Source: Arcuatula senhousia (Eukaryota > Mollusca > Bivalvia > Mytilida > Mytilidae). From it: a stretch of 64,000 nt of DNA. The DNA lies in the NCBI GenBank assembly GCA_963971305.1, contig OZ020303.1:46488106-46552105 (forward strand). The letters are read 5' to 3'. Below the pieces are notes generated by a model. It was given only the letters and a program-made list of their open reading frames with translations. It had not been told where the DNA came from and did no database searches. Of this stretch, positions 15,701 to 30,700 are shown one piece after another (positions within the stretch are counted from its first letter, which is position 1; every line of letters starts with the position of its first letter). Both the position numbers and the translations under genes were made by a program.

Positions 15701-18700
15701 GGATCATCTGACAATATCGACCCTAAGGAGACTTTTGTAGAGCTAAATGAGCTGAACATTTAAGCAAGCAACAGCTTTTCTCTATCTGCAATAGTTTTCA
15801 TACTATAGGGCAAAAACATGAAAAAACGCTATTTTTCACCTTTAAGGGGTTATCTGACAACTTCGACCCTATGGAGACTTTTCTACAGCTAAATTAGCTG
15901 AACATTTAAGCAAGCAACAGCTTCTCTCTATCTGCAATAGTTTTCATTCCATAGGCCAAAAACATGAAAAAACATTATTTCAGGGGCCGTAACCCCTATA
16001 AGGGGTCATCTGACAATTTCAACCCTATGGAGTCTTTTGTAGAGCTAAATGAGCTGAACATTTAATCAAGCAACAGCTTTTCTCTATCTGCAATAGTTTT
16101 CATACTATAGGGCAAAAACATTGAAAAACGTTATTTTTCACCTTTAAGGGGTTATCTGACAAATTCCACCCTATGGAGACTTTTGTACAGCTAAATTAGC
16201 TGAACATTTAAGCAAGCAACAGCTTCTCTCTATCTGCAATAGTTTTCATTCCATAGGCCAAAAACATGAAAAAACATTATTTCAGGGGCCGTAACCCCTA
16301 TAAGGGGTCATCTGACAATTTCAACCCTATGGAGTCTTTTGTAGAGCTAAATGAGCTGAACATTTAAGCAAGCAACAGCTTTTCTCTATCTGCAATAGTT
16401 TTCATACTATAGGGCAAAAACATGAAAAAACGCTATTTTTCACCTTTAAGGGGTTATCTGACAACTTCGACCCTATGGAGACTTTTCTACAGCTAAATTA
16501 GCTGAACATTTAAGCAAGCAACAGCTTCTCTCTATCTGCAATAGTTTTCATTCCATAGGCCAAAAACATGAAAAAACATTATTTCAGGGGCCGTAACCCC
16601 TATAAGGGGTCATCTGACAATTTCAACCCTATGGAGTCTTTTGTAGAGCTAAATGAGCTGAACATTTAATCAAGCAACAGCTTTTCTCTATCTGCAATAG
16701 TTTTCATACTATAGGGCAAAAACATTGAAAAACGCTATTTTTCACCTTTAAGGGGTTATCTGACAAATTCCACCCTATGGAGACTTTTGTACAGCTAAAT
16801 TAGCTGAACATTTAAGCAAGCAACAGCTTCTCTCTATCTGCAATAGTTTTCATTCCATAGGCCAAAAACATGAAAAAACATTATTTCAGGGGCCGTAACC
16901 CCTATAAGGGGTCATCTGACAATTTCAACCCTATGGAGTCTTTTGTAGAGCTAAATGAGCTGAACATTTAAGCAAGCAACAGCTTTTCTTTATCTGCTAT
17001 AGTTTTCTTTCTATAGGCCAAAAACATGAAAAAACATCATTTTAGGGGCCGTAACCCCTATAAGGGGTCATCTGACAACTTCAACCCTATGGAGACTTTT
17101 GTAGAGCTAAATGAGCTGAACATTTAAGCAAGCAACAGATTTTCTCTATCAGCAATAGTTTTCATACTATAGGGCAAAAACATAAAAAAACGCTATTTTT
17201 CACCTTAAAGGGGCTATAACCCCTATCAGGGATTATCTGACAACTTCGCCCCTATGGAGACTTTTGTACAGCTAAATTAGCTGAACATTTAAGCAAGCAA
17301 CAGCTTCTCTCTATCTGCAATAGTTTTCATTCCATAGGCCAAAAACATGAAAAAACATTATTTCAGGGGCCGTAACCCCTATAAGGGGTCATCTGACAAT
17401 ATCGACCCTATGGAGACTTTTGTAGAGCTAAATGAGCTGAACATTTAAGCAAGCAACAGCTTTTCTCTATCTGCAATAGTTTTCATACTATAGGGCAAAA
17501 ACATGAAAAAACGCTATTTTTCACCTTTAAGGGGTTATCTGACAACTTCGACCCTATGGAGACTTTTGTACAGCTAAATTAGCTGAACATTTAAGCAAGC
17601 AACAGCTTCTCTCTATTTGCAATAGTTTTCATTCCATAGGCCAAAAACATGAAAAAACATTATTTCAGGGGCCGTAACCCCTATAAGGGGTCATCTGACA
17701 ATTTTAACCCTATGGAGTCTTTTGTAGAGCTAAATGAGCTGAACATTTAATCAAGCAACAGCTTTTCTCTATCTGCAATAGTTTTCATACTATAGGGCAA
17801 AAACATGAAAAAATGCTATTTTTCACCTTTAAGGGGTTATCTGACAACTTCGACCCTATGGAGACTTTTGTACAGCTAAATTAGCAGAACATTTAAGCAA
17901 GCAACAGCTTCTCTCTATCTGCAATAGTTTTCATTCCATAGGCCAAAAACATGAAAAAACATTATTTCAGGGGCCGTAACCCCTATAAGAGGTCATCTGA
18001 CAATTTCGACCCTATGGAGACTTTTGTAGAGCTAAATGAGCTGAACATTTAAGCAAGCAACAGCTTTTCTCTATCTGCAATAGTTTTTTTACTATAGGGC
18101 AAAAACATGAAAAAACACTATTTTTCACCTTTAAGGGGCTGTAACCCCTATAAGGGGTCATCTAACAACTTGGACCAATTGAGACTTTTGTAGAGCTTTT
18201 AATGCTGAAGCAGTAGGGTGGATCAGATTTCATCTATCTCTTATACTTTTTGATTTACAAGCCAAAAACAGTAGTCTGACCCCCTGGTCTATTATTAGTA
18301 ATGGTGGCCATGTTTTTCGATGAATCAAAAATCCCCACATCAGTTCTGTGGGAGATACCCTAAGGTACCATCAGACCAAATTTGGTTTGAATCTGTTCAG
18401 CCATTTCAGAGAAGAAGAAGTTTGAAGAAAAGTTAACAACGACGGACGACGACGACGGACGCCAAGTGATGGCAATAGCTCACATGGCCTTTGGCCAGGT
18501 GAGCTAAAAACAACAAAAAGAACATAGCAGAATAGTGTGGTTTAGTTCTTTGGGTATCAATTTTTGTGCTTTCGTGGGTGGCCTTGACCAACTAGATTTG
18601 ATACTCCACTAATAGGAAAGTTAGCTGCAGACCCCAGAGCTACAGAATTTAGATTCCACATAATGATCTTTCCATCAAACCACAAAATTGGTATATGCAC

Positions 18701-21700
18701 CAACGAAAAACTGTCAAAGTCAAAAATGGACTGAATTTTGTTCAACAGGAAGTAGGTGAGTGACTGACCTGAAATCGAATCCCACTTTGTAGGACCCCTC
18801 CCTGATACTGAATACCAAATATCAAGTGGCTGTGATAAGTAGTTAATGAGAAAACTGTTACACAAATTTCTTCCCACCATCACGCCTGTAATTGTAAATA
18901 CTCACATGCATAGATTTAAACAGGTTATCCCATCCATGATTTCCTCCATTACACCAAAATGACTTAGTGCTAAGAAGAAAGAAAAAAAAATAATTAAAGA
19001 TAGACTTCCATAAATTATCCTTCCAAAAGGAATTGAGGGTTCAACATTAACATTAATCAAAAGAAAACAAACAATCTCTGGACTAAGAATAAATTAGAAA
19101 CTAAAAATGTATTTCAATAGTCTTGTTTAAACAAAATTGACAGAATTTACAGCTTTTCTGCATGATTGTCAGTTCATGATGTAAAAACTAAAAAGTTTCA
19201 GAGGAGATCAAAAGCAATGTAGCAAATGCAAAGTAAAACTAATGTGGGATTGGAAACATTTCAAAATAATTGACTTACGTACTTTATGGCAAAATAGATT
19301 TAATAATAAAACTTAGAATCCCCCTATAAAAACAAGACTATGTCCAAAGAAATAATGCAACAATTATTTTTTTCTGCAATTACTAAAGCATCACTAGTTG
19401 CACCTACTGTTGGAAATATATAGCGCGTCATTGTATTGTAACGTTTCCCTTCTTATCTTATGTAATTGTGACGTTACTCTTGTATAAGCAGCGTAGCCAT
19501 CTTGTTAACGTTAACGAATAAACACCACAAAATGTGAGGGCGTGTAAAGATAACAAAGTCGTGCGTTCGCGTTGTGTTTATTCGTTAACGTTAACAAGAT
19601 GGCTACGCTGCTTATACAAGAGTAACGTCACAATTACATAAGATAAGAAGGGAAACGTTACAATACAATGACGCGCTATATATTTCCAACATTCTCCGGG
19701 GCCACAAAAATTATAACATCGTGCCAAGATAAATGACCTCTATTTTGATATTGTTACGATGCGCTCCATGCTGGTGCTGTAGGGTTGAGTGGGAATGTCG
19801 AAGTTGGATTGTCACATAAGCTTGTATGATGTTTTTCGTTACATCGTCGACATCGAAACTGAGATTCACATGCATTGTAAGAATGTGGTGCTAAACAGTT
19901 GGCACACAAGTTTTTGTTTTTTTACGATCGTCATGCGAGAATCACATCTTGTTACGGTTTGGCATTTTGTAGGATCGTGTATTGCTGCACAGTACACACA
20001 AGGTCTCTGTCGGACGTCGAGTTTCTTCCTACATGTATCCATTCCAACTAAAAGTGCTGAAGTACATTGTCCAACATCTTGAGAAGCGTTACAAATAGAT
20101 ATAGGTTGACACGCTTCCATGATCTGAAGTTCTTTTAGAATTCCGTCTCGTAGAGCATTCAAATCCCACTTATCGGTTCCGTTTTCTCTAACCAAATTGA
20201 TCCTGAGTTCGGATGGAAGTTTCCTAAGTACTATCGGTATCAGTAATGTCCCATAAGAATCTCCCGACTGACCAAGTGCATCTAATCCGCGGATTAAAGC
20301 TTCAAGCTTATCGTAGTAGAAGCGAAGACTTTTCAAATTGTTTTCTGGTGCTTTCATTTCCAGCAAGGCTTGCATATAGAAGTTTATTATTCTATGCGGT
20401 TGCCCATATCGTTCTGTCAGTAGTTCCAGGGCAACTTTGTAGTTAGGGTTGGTTAAGGAAAGTCCCTCTATGCTCCGTAATGCTTCGTCGGCTAATTGTG
20501 CTTTCAGGTAGGTGAATTTCTGGATATCAGTAAGTGTTGGATTATGATGCACAGCGGCTTCAAACGAATCCCAGAAAGTTTGCCATGTCAAAATATCACC
20601 ATGGAACGTAGGTAGAGTCAGTTCCGGAAGTTGAACGTTACTAAATGCAGCTTGGGATACGACTGCATGGTGATTACTATTACAAGTGTTTGCACAAGAT
20701 TCAGGTATTCGATCATTATAACTTTGAGTTTCCACAAAACTACGAAATCGTCTAATTTTTGTTGATAAAACTAGGCTGTACTTATCTGATTGTATTATTT
20801 CCTCCTTGATCATTTCCTCCGGAATCTCATCCAGTACCTTCTTATTCAAAGTCCGAAGAATTTCCTGGTTTTGTTCAATAGCATCTAATAGTGATGAAAG
20901 TTCATGAATATCTTGAGTTGAAGCATCCATCGCGTCCTCCGTTTTTCCGAGCATCTGAGTTGTCGATTCTCTATATCCTTCACGGAAAAGTATCACTCTT
21001 GTATACTCCATGTCTAAAAGTCCCTTTTGGTCACGGCACCAAAATGTGAGGGCGTGTAAAGATAACAAAGTCGTGCGTTCGCGTTGTGTTTATTCGTTAA
21101 CGTTAACAAGATGGCTACGCTGCTTATACAAGAGTAACGTCACAATTACATAAGATAAGAAGGGAAACGTTACAATACAATGACGCGCTATATATTTCCA
21201 ACACCTACCATATCAATATGGTTAATATGGCGATTGTCAGTAGGAAGGAATGGACTTTAACCATTATTCTGTAAGAGTTCATCCATGCGGAAAGTGTAGG
21301 TCACAGTCAGCATCTGAAGCATGCATTGTGCTTAGTATCATTAGGTGCACCTACCATACCAATATGGTTGCTATGACACTTGTCAGTAAGTGGGAATGGA
21401 CTTTAACCATTATTCTGTAAGAGTTCACCCATGCAAAAAATGTAGGTCACAGTTAGCATCTGAAGCATGCATTGTGCTTAGTATCACTAGGTGCACCTAC
21501 CATACCAATATGGTTGCTATGGCACTTGTCAGTAGGAAGGAATGGACTTTCACCATTCTTCTATAAGTGGTAATTCATGCGGAAAATAGAGGTCACAGCC
21601 AGCATCTGAAGCATGCATTGTTCTAAGCATCACTAGATGCACCTACCATACCAACATGGTTGATGTGGCACTTGTCAGTAAATGGGAATAGACTTTAACC

Positions 21701-24700
21701 ATTCTTCTGTAAGTGGTCATTCATGCGAAAAATATAGGTCACATCCAGCATCCGATGCATGCATTGTGCTTAGCATCAATAGGTGCACCTACCATACCAG
21801 TATGATTGATATGGCATTTGTAAGTAAGTGGGAATTTGGAAATATGGGGATTTGGGACGGACAAAAGGAAGGAAGGACGTACGAACGGACAAACATACCA
21901 AAACACTATATGCCCCTCTACTTTCGTAGATGGAGCATAAAAAGCCTGGCCAAAAAGGTATTTGACTTTAAAACAAGGAATCATTTTACATTGCCCAAGG
22001 TTCTCAAAGTAGAATGAAGTAGTCCATCAAATCATGTGTCTTCTTGAAGATGCTTGATGTCAGTACACGTTAAATATTGGTCAAAAGTACAAAAAGATGT
22101 CAGACTGATATTTGTGCTAAGTATTTACAGAAATAATATTATGACTAATACTATGACTAATAATATAAGGGTTTTGGTCTATGTAAAACATATTATTATA
22201 CCATTGAGGCATATTGTAAGTAAACTAACTCTGTAACAAGCCATCCGTCCTGCATTTCAAGTAACACTTCTCCAATCCTTTTATTGTATTTATAATGTAG
22301 ACGTTTAGGCATGGTCTCCTTGGTGAACACCTTCATGGCTGGGTTTTTACACATTAATTCCTTGGTGATGTTTGGGATAGGAATGTGGGTAACATCTACA
22401 AAATAAACACAATTTTAATTCAATCTTTATCAGAAAAACATAAGGATATGAAAAAGTACAAAAAAATTATCTGATCATCTCAGTTTTGTATTCAGAATCA
22501 AAATTTGACTTTGGTTGCTATTCTGTTGTTTTGGTTTTTCTGTTTTATATTGTCTGTTTTTTTCTGTCCTGTTCTCATTGGTGTTTGCTGGTTTTGTTTC
22601 TGCCCTTTCAGACTTTTGACATTCAGATGCCCCATTGGTACCTCTGCTTCTTTTGTCAAGGTATAATACAAGTGTTATTAAGTTTTGTTCACATGTTTGT
22701 GTTTTAAATAAAGTCATTTAAAACTTCTGTTGAACAAGGTCCAGAATTCTGTTATGATTAAACATATCTGTATATTATGATTGGCTTAACATTAAACTAA
22801 TATTCAAATAAAAAAAAATGTACTCAACAAATTCTTAATCAAGCTGCATTTTCAACTTGACATTGATTCCAGCTTTAAATAGTCATTATTACACCTAATG
22901 TATAAAAAAATATATATTCTTTTTATTAAAACTAGAAAATGTGTCTATGAGCCACAGGATGGCCCTCCCGTTCTTGAAATATCATTGACCCTCAATGTGT
23001 ATTACCTCGGATATGGACCTTTAACAAGAAATTGATCAAAAGTGTTCATGTGTAAAATATAGGTCGCTGTGACCTTATTTCTGGTGGGTGGTGCCATGTT
23101 ACCAAGACTCATCGAAGAGAATTATTGACCCTAACATGCAGTATTCAAGATATGGACCTTAACCAAGAACTTAACCAAAGTCATTCATGCATAAATTATA
23201 GGTCACAGTCACCTCATTTCTAGTGGATGGTGTCACCTTACCCAAGACACATCTAGTGGTGAAATATCATTGACCCCCAACATCTAGTATCCAAGTTATG
23301 GACCTTAACCAAGAACTTAACCAAAGGTGTTCATGCATAAAATATAGATCACAGTGACCTAATTTTTATCGGGTGGTGTCATGTTAGCCAAGACACATCT
23401 AGTGGTGAAATACCATTGACCATCAACATGTAGTATCTGAGATATGGACCTTAACCAAGAACTTAACCAAAGTCATTCATGCGTAAAATATAGGTCACAG
23501 TGACCTAATTTCTATTGGGTGGTGTCACCTTACCTAAGACACATCTAGTAGTGAAATATCATTGACCCCCAACATCTAGTATCCAAGTTATGTACCTTAA
23601 CCAAGAAGTTAACCGAAGTCGTTCATGCATAAAATATAGGTCACAGTGACCTAATTTCTAGTGGGTGGTGTAGCTCTACCCAAGACCCATCTGGTGGTGA
23701 AATATCATTGACCCCCAACATCTAGTATCCGAGTAATGGACCTTAACCAAGAACTTAACCAAAGTGTTACGGACCGACGTACGGACGGACGGAAGAACAA
23801 GGGTAAAACTATATGTCCGATCCACATACGTGGTCGGGCCATAAAAATATACTTACTGTCTGTTTTGATTTTATATTTTGATTCTCTAATGTATTTATTT
23901 TCTATGGTTCCAAAAGTTCCATCAAATGCCATAACTTTTTTTATATCACTTGGCATATATACTGGCAGCTTGACAATGTTACTGCATGATACATCCTGCA
24001 TACCTGAAAAAAAAAACAGAAAAATTAATTTAAAATTATATTCATGCCTGTTATATATGTGTTTATCGGTAAGACATGCTTTCAGGATGTAAGAAATGAT
24101 GTCATTGATTGGTTAATCTATGTTGACCCTGTATCAACTATAAGGTATTAGTAGCTAGCAAGTATAGTCTGGGACATTTATTCTACATTATGATTTTCAT
24201 GTTTTTTTATAGTTGGTAGTAGAATTAGTTGTTACTCAGCCTTCTACTGAATGAAAACAGTTGATAATCTCATGCTTGGGCTAAAACCATATTTTTTTTT
24301 TGAATGTGTATAATCTTCACATTTGTACTAGGTAAGAAAATGATTGTAAAGCTAATGGTTCAATTCTGATTGTTTCATGCATTTTAATAATTGGTACAGA
24401 GGGCACTTTGGTATTTTTTTTTAGAATATCCAAGTAATCACAAATACCACAAGTGTGGCCACTAAAAGTATGTCTCGCCTGCCGGCACCATCGCTAAAAT
24501 CAACTACCTAAGCTTTCATTTCTTGATATAAACACAAAAAGTGTCAGTATACCTTATAACAGATGCCTAATTATTATACTATTCAAGCAATCCATTGTCC
24601 ACACAAGTATTACAAAAAGTTTTCTGTCTGAAAAAAAGACCCAAGTTCACAGAGTCACTGGAGCGTAAAAGTGGGGTCATGGTCACACGGCATGGTGACA

Positions 24701-27700
24701 GTTGCGTTGTTCATAACCGCAACTGTCTGTTTACCCAATATCAGATGCCTAGCTATCATAACTTTCCAGCAATTCATCGTCCATAAAAGTCTTACAAAAA
24801 AGTTTTTCGGCCTGAAAAATACCTAAGTTCACAGATTCACTGGAGCGTGAAAATGAGGTCAGGGTCACACGGCATGGTGACAGTTGCATAGACCATAACC
24901 TGAACTGTCTGTATACCAAATATCAGATGCCTAGCTATTATACTTTTCAAGCAATTCATCGTCCACAAAAGTCTTACAAAAAAGTTTACAGCCTGAAAAA
25001 AGACCTAAGTTCACAGAGTCACTGGAGCGTGAAATGAGGTCAGGGTCACATGGCATGGTGACAGTTGCGTAGACCATAACCTGAACTGTCTGTATACCAA
25101 ATATCAGATGCCTAGCTATTATACTTTCAAGCAATTCATCGTCCACAAAAGTCTTACAAAAAAGTTTACGGCCTGAAAAAAGACCTAAGTTCACAGAGTC
25201 ACTGGAGCGTGAAAATGGGGTCAGGGTCAAACGGCATGGTGACAGTTGCGTAGACCATAACCTGAACTATCTGTATACCAAATATCAGATGCCTAGCTAT
25301 TATACTTTTCAAGCAATTCATTGTCCACAAAAGTCTTACAAAAAAGTTTACGCCGCCGCCGTCGCCGCCGTCGCCGGAAAGTAATACCTATGTCTCGCCT
25401 TCCGCGACTATTCGTCGCAGGCGAGACAATAAAACTTAATATGCTACACAAAATGCAAAAGAAACAAGAATATGTCAATAAGACATAATGCCCCATCTCG
25501 CAACATTTATTTTTTCTGCAATCACTGAAGCATCACTAGGTGCACCTACCATACTAATATAGTTGATGTAGCACATATCAGTAAGTGGAAATGGACTTAA
25601 ACCATTTTTCTGTAAGAGTTCATCCATGCGGAAAATGAAGGTCAGAGTCAGCATCCAAAGCATGCATTATATTTATGCACATACCTTACCAATATGGTTG
25701 CTATGGCACTTGTCAGTAAGAAGGAATGGACTTTAACCATTCTTCAATAAGTGGTCATTCATGTGGAAAATATAGGTCACAGCCAGCATCCCAGCATGCA
25801 TTGTGCTAAGCATCACTAGGTGCACCTACCATACAACTATGGTTGATGTGGCACTTGTCAGTAAGTGGGAATAGACTTTAACCATTCTTTTGTAAGTGGT
25901 CATTCATGCGGAAAATAAAGGTCACATCCAGCATCTGAAGCATGCATTATGCTTACCATCAATAGGTGCACCTACCATACCAATATGATTGATGTGGCAT
26001 TTGTAAGTAAGTAGGAATTTGGAAATATTGGATTTGGGATGGACAAACGGACAGACGGACGGACGAACAGACCCGAACACTATATGCCCCCTACTTTCGT
26101 TGATGGGGGATAAAAATCTAACCATGATCTGCTATCACTATCATATTAACACAGTCTTGTAGTCCCTGCTGGTATAATGAGTTCATCAGTCTCCCTAACA
26201 TCTCATCTACTGTTTCCAACATACCATTCACCTATATAAAGATATAACTATTATTTATTTTGATTCTGTAATTTTTCTCTTATCTTATTCATACCATTTT
26301 CTTATTTTTCGTATTCATCAAATGTTCATCACTTGAACATGAGTTCAATGTAAAAGGAAAGGTTTCCAATCTATCTCTAGGAAATTACCATTTCACTCTC
26401 TGGACCTTTTTGGTGGCCAGCATGGTCAGGTTCATCGAAATACAGTGTGACAATATCAGGTTTCTTGTCATCTGGTAAGGTTAACCACTCAATCACTGTC
26501 TGTAATCTCTCAGGAAACCCTATCTTACTAGAAAAGAAAAGATAACAGAGATCAAAATTAAAAGTTTTTTTCTTCCCTGCAAAATGATGTCCCCCCTGGT
26601 GACCCTAAAAATCAAAGTTCAAATGGCAATAAACTACTCAAAAAATATTTGAGAATAAAAATTTCCTGGTAACCTGCACAATTATATATGGTGTATTTGC
26701 TACATTTCAAGTTTCGTTAAATTCTATTAATTATATAAGTAGTTTCAGAGGACTTTAATGGATAAATGATGTCTCCCCTGGTGACCCCAAAAATCTAAGT
26801 TCAAAAGGCCATGCCATAACTCCCCAAAAAATATTTGAGAATCAAAATTTCCTGATAACATGCACAATTATATATGGTGTACTTGTTACATTCTAAGTTT
26901 CATTAAATTCTATTTGGCACTTTCAGAGAACTTAAATACAATAACTATGTGACAGACAGGTGGAGGACTAAAACAATAAGTATCCCAGCCAAAAAAGGGG
27001 GAGGGTACACAATTTCTATTTAAAATAAGATGACTTATCTTCAGTATCTTTACATCGAAACTTCTTTTTAACATTCATCATGACTGTGTTCATAATTCAA
27101 ACTTGCTTCTGTTTTTACTTTTCATTGTTTTGTTTTTTTCATAGAAATTTCACTAATGAACATATACAATACTAAACTTACCCATCATATCCCACCCATA
27201 CTTCAGGGTAGTTTCCTATATAATAAAAAAATAGAATTAAATATAATTTTATTAATGAGAGCCAATGCCATGCTTTTTGGATTGTCTGTTTGTTTGTTTT
27301 CTGTAGTTAGTAAAATACTAGAATTCCAAATTATTTTCAAAAAAAGGTCCATAAATTTCATGTGCTGTAGCAAATACCTGCTTCCCATTCCTAAGCACCT
27401 ATGTTCAGTTTCATTTTGACATAACTTCCCATATTAAAATTTGTTTGCTGTTGTGTTATGTGTTGTCTTAGGTGTGTTGCTTCATTTTTTTAGGATGGAT
27501 TTTGTTTGAATGTAAAATGTACTTTTGTTACCTTTTAACTTTTTCTGAGTTCAGGAAGATCAAGCATAAAATATTTGGAGTTATTAATTACATAACACAT
27601 GCATTCCAACTCCATGCCACAGCAGGTAAAGACAAGAATTCTAAGACTTGAATTAAAATGTAAAGAAAAGTACCTGATATATTAACATCTGACCCAGGCC

Positions 27701-30700
27701 AGAAATATGTATATGCCTTCTTTCCTTGTTTCTGAGCTGTCGTCCAAATCTATTTTTATAAAACAAATTTCATTATCACATGATCAAAACTACTGTATAC
27801 AAGGTAAAATTCTAGAGAATATACAAATAAGTCTATTATCATTAATAAAATATTTGTTTAAACAAATACTATACATGTGTGCTGTATTTTTAAGTTACAT
27901 ACTGGATGTATACAATGAGATGGTAGTGTCATATGCTTCAAATTTTCATTTTTCTAACAAGTCTGCTTCCCGAAACTTAAATATTTTCTGAATGTGTCAT
28001 AAATTTTAAGCTTTAAACTTTTTTCATCTATACTAGATTGGGAAACTAGATAAAGGTTTATGTAAGCCCCTTGCTAGCAGTTCTATTGGTATTTACTGTA
28101 AAGTTACAAATAAGAAATATACTGCTCTACTCATTGGCTCTCCACCCACCATTTAGGACATCCTTTAGTTTTGCTACACAGGGAGAACACTTCCCCAACA
28201 TCAGCAATGAACATGTTGTTAGACACGAACTCTTAAAAAAATAAGTTACTGGTATCAACTTACCGGTTCACCTCCCCACCATCTCGGGTCTCCTTTAGTT
28301 TTGCTGGAGAGTGAGAAGACTTCACCAATATCAGCATCAAACATATTGTTAGACACAATCCCATGAGATTCTGGATAAAGACCCTGATAAAATAACAAGT
28401 AACTCATCTTATGCTTGGTAATGTAATTAAACTTATTTATTGAACTTAAAAAAAATGCTAGCTAAATTATGAATCCATTTAACTTTTAGAAAAAATGTTC
28501 CAGAAATCAATTGAAAAATTGACGGATAAGAAAACAAATTAGAAATAGTAAAATTTAATATGAAAAATGTTTTGGCACAGAATCTACTGTAGCTCCTCAA
28601 GAGAGTGAAATAATATTCATATGAAGCATGATCTAGGCAAAAAATTAACCACCTCTACAACTTACTGTAACTATGGTGTAATGATTTGGAAATGTGACTG
28701 TTGGATACACAGATCTCATGTAGGGAGTATGAACTCCACATTTTCTTAGTTTCTCTATGACAGGGGTTAACTTCCTGGTTATATAATCTGCTCTGAATCC
28801 ATCCAGTGATATCAACAACAATGGAACCTTCCTACAAAGTATGCACAAATGAGGTCATTAAACGTTTTTCTTGAAATTGAACCTTACTACCTTTACCATT
28901 TCTTGTTATTGTTCGGTTATGCTATGCTGTGTATTGTTACGTTTTGGGTATATGTGTGTTTTCCGTAACCGTAACTGATTGGTACTACTAATAAAGTAGT
29001 GATGGGTTTGTTACCCTAAGCGGGTATTAATTGGTACTTATAATCTTGGTTACAGATAAAGTCAAATGGTTTAAAAATAAAGTTTACATTGGTAATATGT
29101 AAACTAACTCACTGGTAGCGTGACAAACATTGGTAGCATGTTCAGCCGATTGGTAAGGCACTGATGGTCTTTTTTATAGGTGTATTTTTATATATATACT
29201 CTATGTATTTTGTCCTATGTACTATAGAAATATTTGAAATGAGACCAACTCAGTAGATTCCAAGTAATAACAATTTAATAAATAACAGAGTAATTCACTT
29301 TATAGAAATACTATATAATATAATAAGTTACAATAAATAATTAAAATCCCTACCAGAGCGTTGTAGAATAAAACAGGGACCTCCCTATTTATAAATTGGG
29401 CTGGGGAATGAAGTAAAATTTATTGTTTTCGTTGTCTACGGACTAGTTTCCAGGTCAATACACAGGTCAGGTCAGATCAGGTCATACAAATGCGTATGTA
29501 AATTATTCTATAGGACTGCTTACTCAGGTATGAAATTATCCTGGTAGCGGATTTTGAGACGCCAGCGGGTGGAAAGCTCTGGTTTAATTTATAGGTATTC
29601 AAAAAAAACGTTAGAGTACCCTGGTCGCGGGCCGCTGACTGAAGAAATTTGAACGCGCAGCAGGTTTTATTCGAATCCCACCGTGGGACTCTGGTGGGAC
29701 AAAACAGGGATAACGATTGCCCCCCCCCCTTAGGTCAATAGGTCGCCTCAGTTCACAAAAGCTCATCTAACGGGACTTCTTCCCGGTCATGTGCAATAGA
29801 AGTAAACAAGCAGCATGGCGGAATTTATAAAGAAACGAAATGTTTACAACCTGGAAATATGTGAAATGGGACTTAACGGGGCTTACCCTTAACAGAATGC
29901 ATAGCCCATTACAGTATATAACCCTTACTCAAACAAGCGAGAATGGTAAGAGTGAATATAACGAAAACTCAAGCGGGAATGGGACACGGGACCCCCCTTG
30001 GAATAAAACAGTAGGATGAACTCATGCCTAATAATTCCAATAAATAGCAATAAATATACAATAATACACAGCAAGGGGTTGCACTAAGTCGTGCTATGCA
30101 TACCCCCACTTGACCATTCAGAAAACAGAAAGTAGATGACCGACTGACCTGGAAAGGGGAGGCACGGTACAACACATCATGCTAAAGCTGTATACCAAAT
30201 TTGAAATAAATCCCTTCTGTAGAAGCCAAGAAATCTGTTACGAAAAATTAATCTTTTTTTTTACCCATAAAAAGTCTAAGTCAGCTAGGAAAACAGAAAG
30301 TAGATGATGGACTGACCTGGAAAGGGGAGGCACGGTATAACTCATCATGTTGAAGCTGTGTACCAAATTTGAAACCAATCCATCCAGTAGAAGCCAAGAA
30401 ATCTGTTACGAAAAATTTCACATTTCAAATTTTTTACCCTAAAAAAGTCTAAGTTGGCTTGGAAAACAGGAAGTAGATGATTGACTGACCTGGAAAGGAG
30501 AGGCACAGTATAACTCATCATGCTGAAGCTATGTACCAAATATGAAACCAATCCATCCAGTAGAAGCAGAGAAATTGAACCGGTTGGACAGACGGACGGA
30601 CGGACGGACAAGGTGATTGCAATATAGCCCCCTCTCTTACGAGTGGGGCTATAATATAATAACGCATAGCAGTACATATAACATCAACAAATAGTTCATG

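Larger units (their letters stand above)
19408..21203 (-). mobile_element. Rearranged BEL/Pao-like LTR retroelement
   Basis: Two identical-length 159-bp LTRs (19533-19691 and 21045-21203) in the minus orientation enclose a gag-like ORF. A further 118-bp LTR piece (19408-19525) lies inverted at the left end. The whole unit is flanked by a 5-bp duplication CCTAC (19403-19407 and 21204-21208). No reverse transcriptase, integrase or protease is left. It interrupts a 147-bp satellite unit. Confidence 0.88.

Noticed and set aside
14906..18260. CRISPR-like array
   Set aside because: Repeats are 145-157 bp with no unique spacers, in an animal intron.
19789..20446. Plus-strand ORFs of 97 and 66 residues
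   Set aside because: Antisense of the retroelement gag.
23736..24092. 118-residue plus ORF opposite exon 27
   Set aside because: Antisense shadow of a real ENPP exon and the T2 repeat.
28136..28231. Alternative (mutually exclusive) exon 22
   Set aside because: Frame and motif are partly kept, but GLYPESHG is missing and no proper donor is present, so it is listed as a decayed copy.
29640..29700. Box-B-like TTCGAATCCC suggesting another SINE
   Set aside because: No convincing A box and no tail or target duplication.
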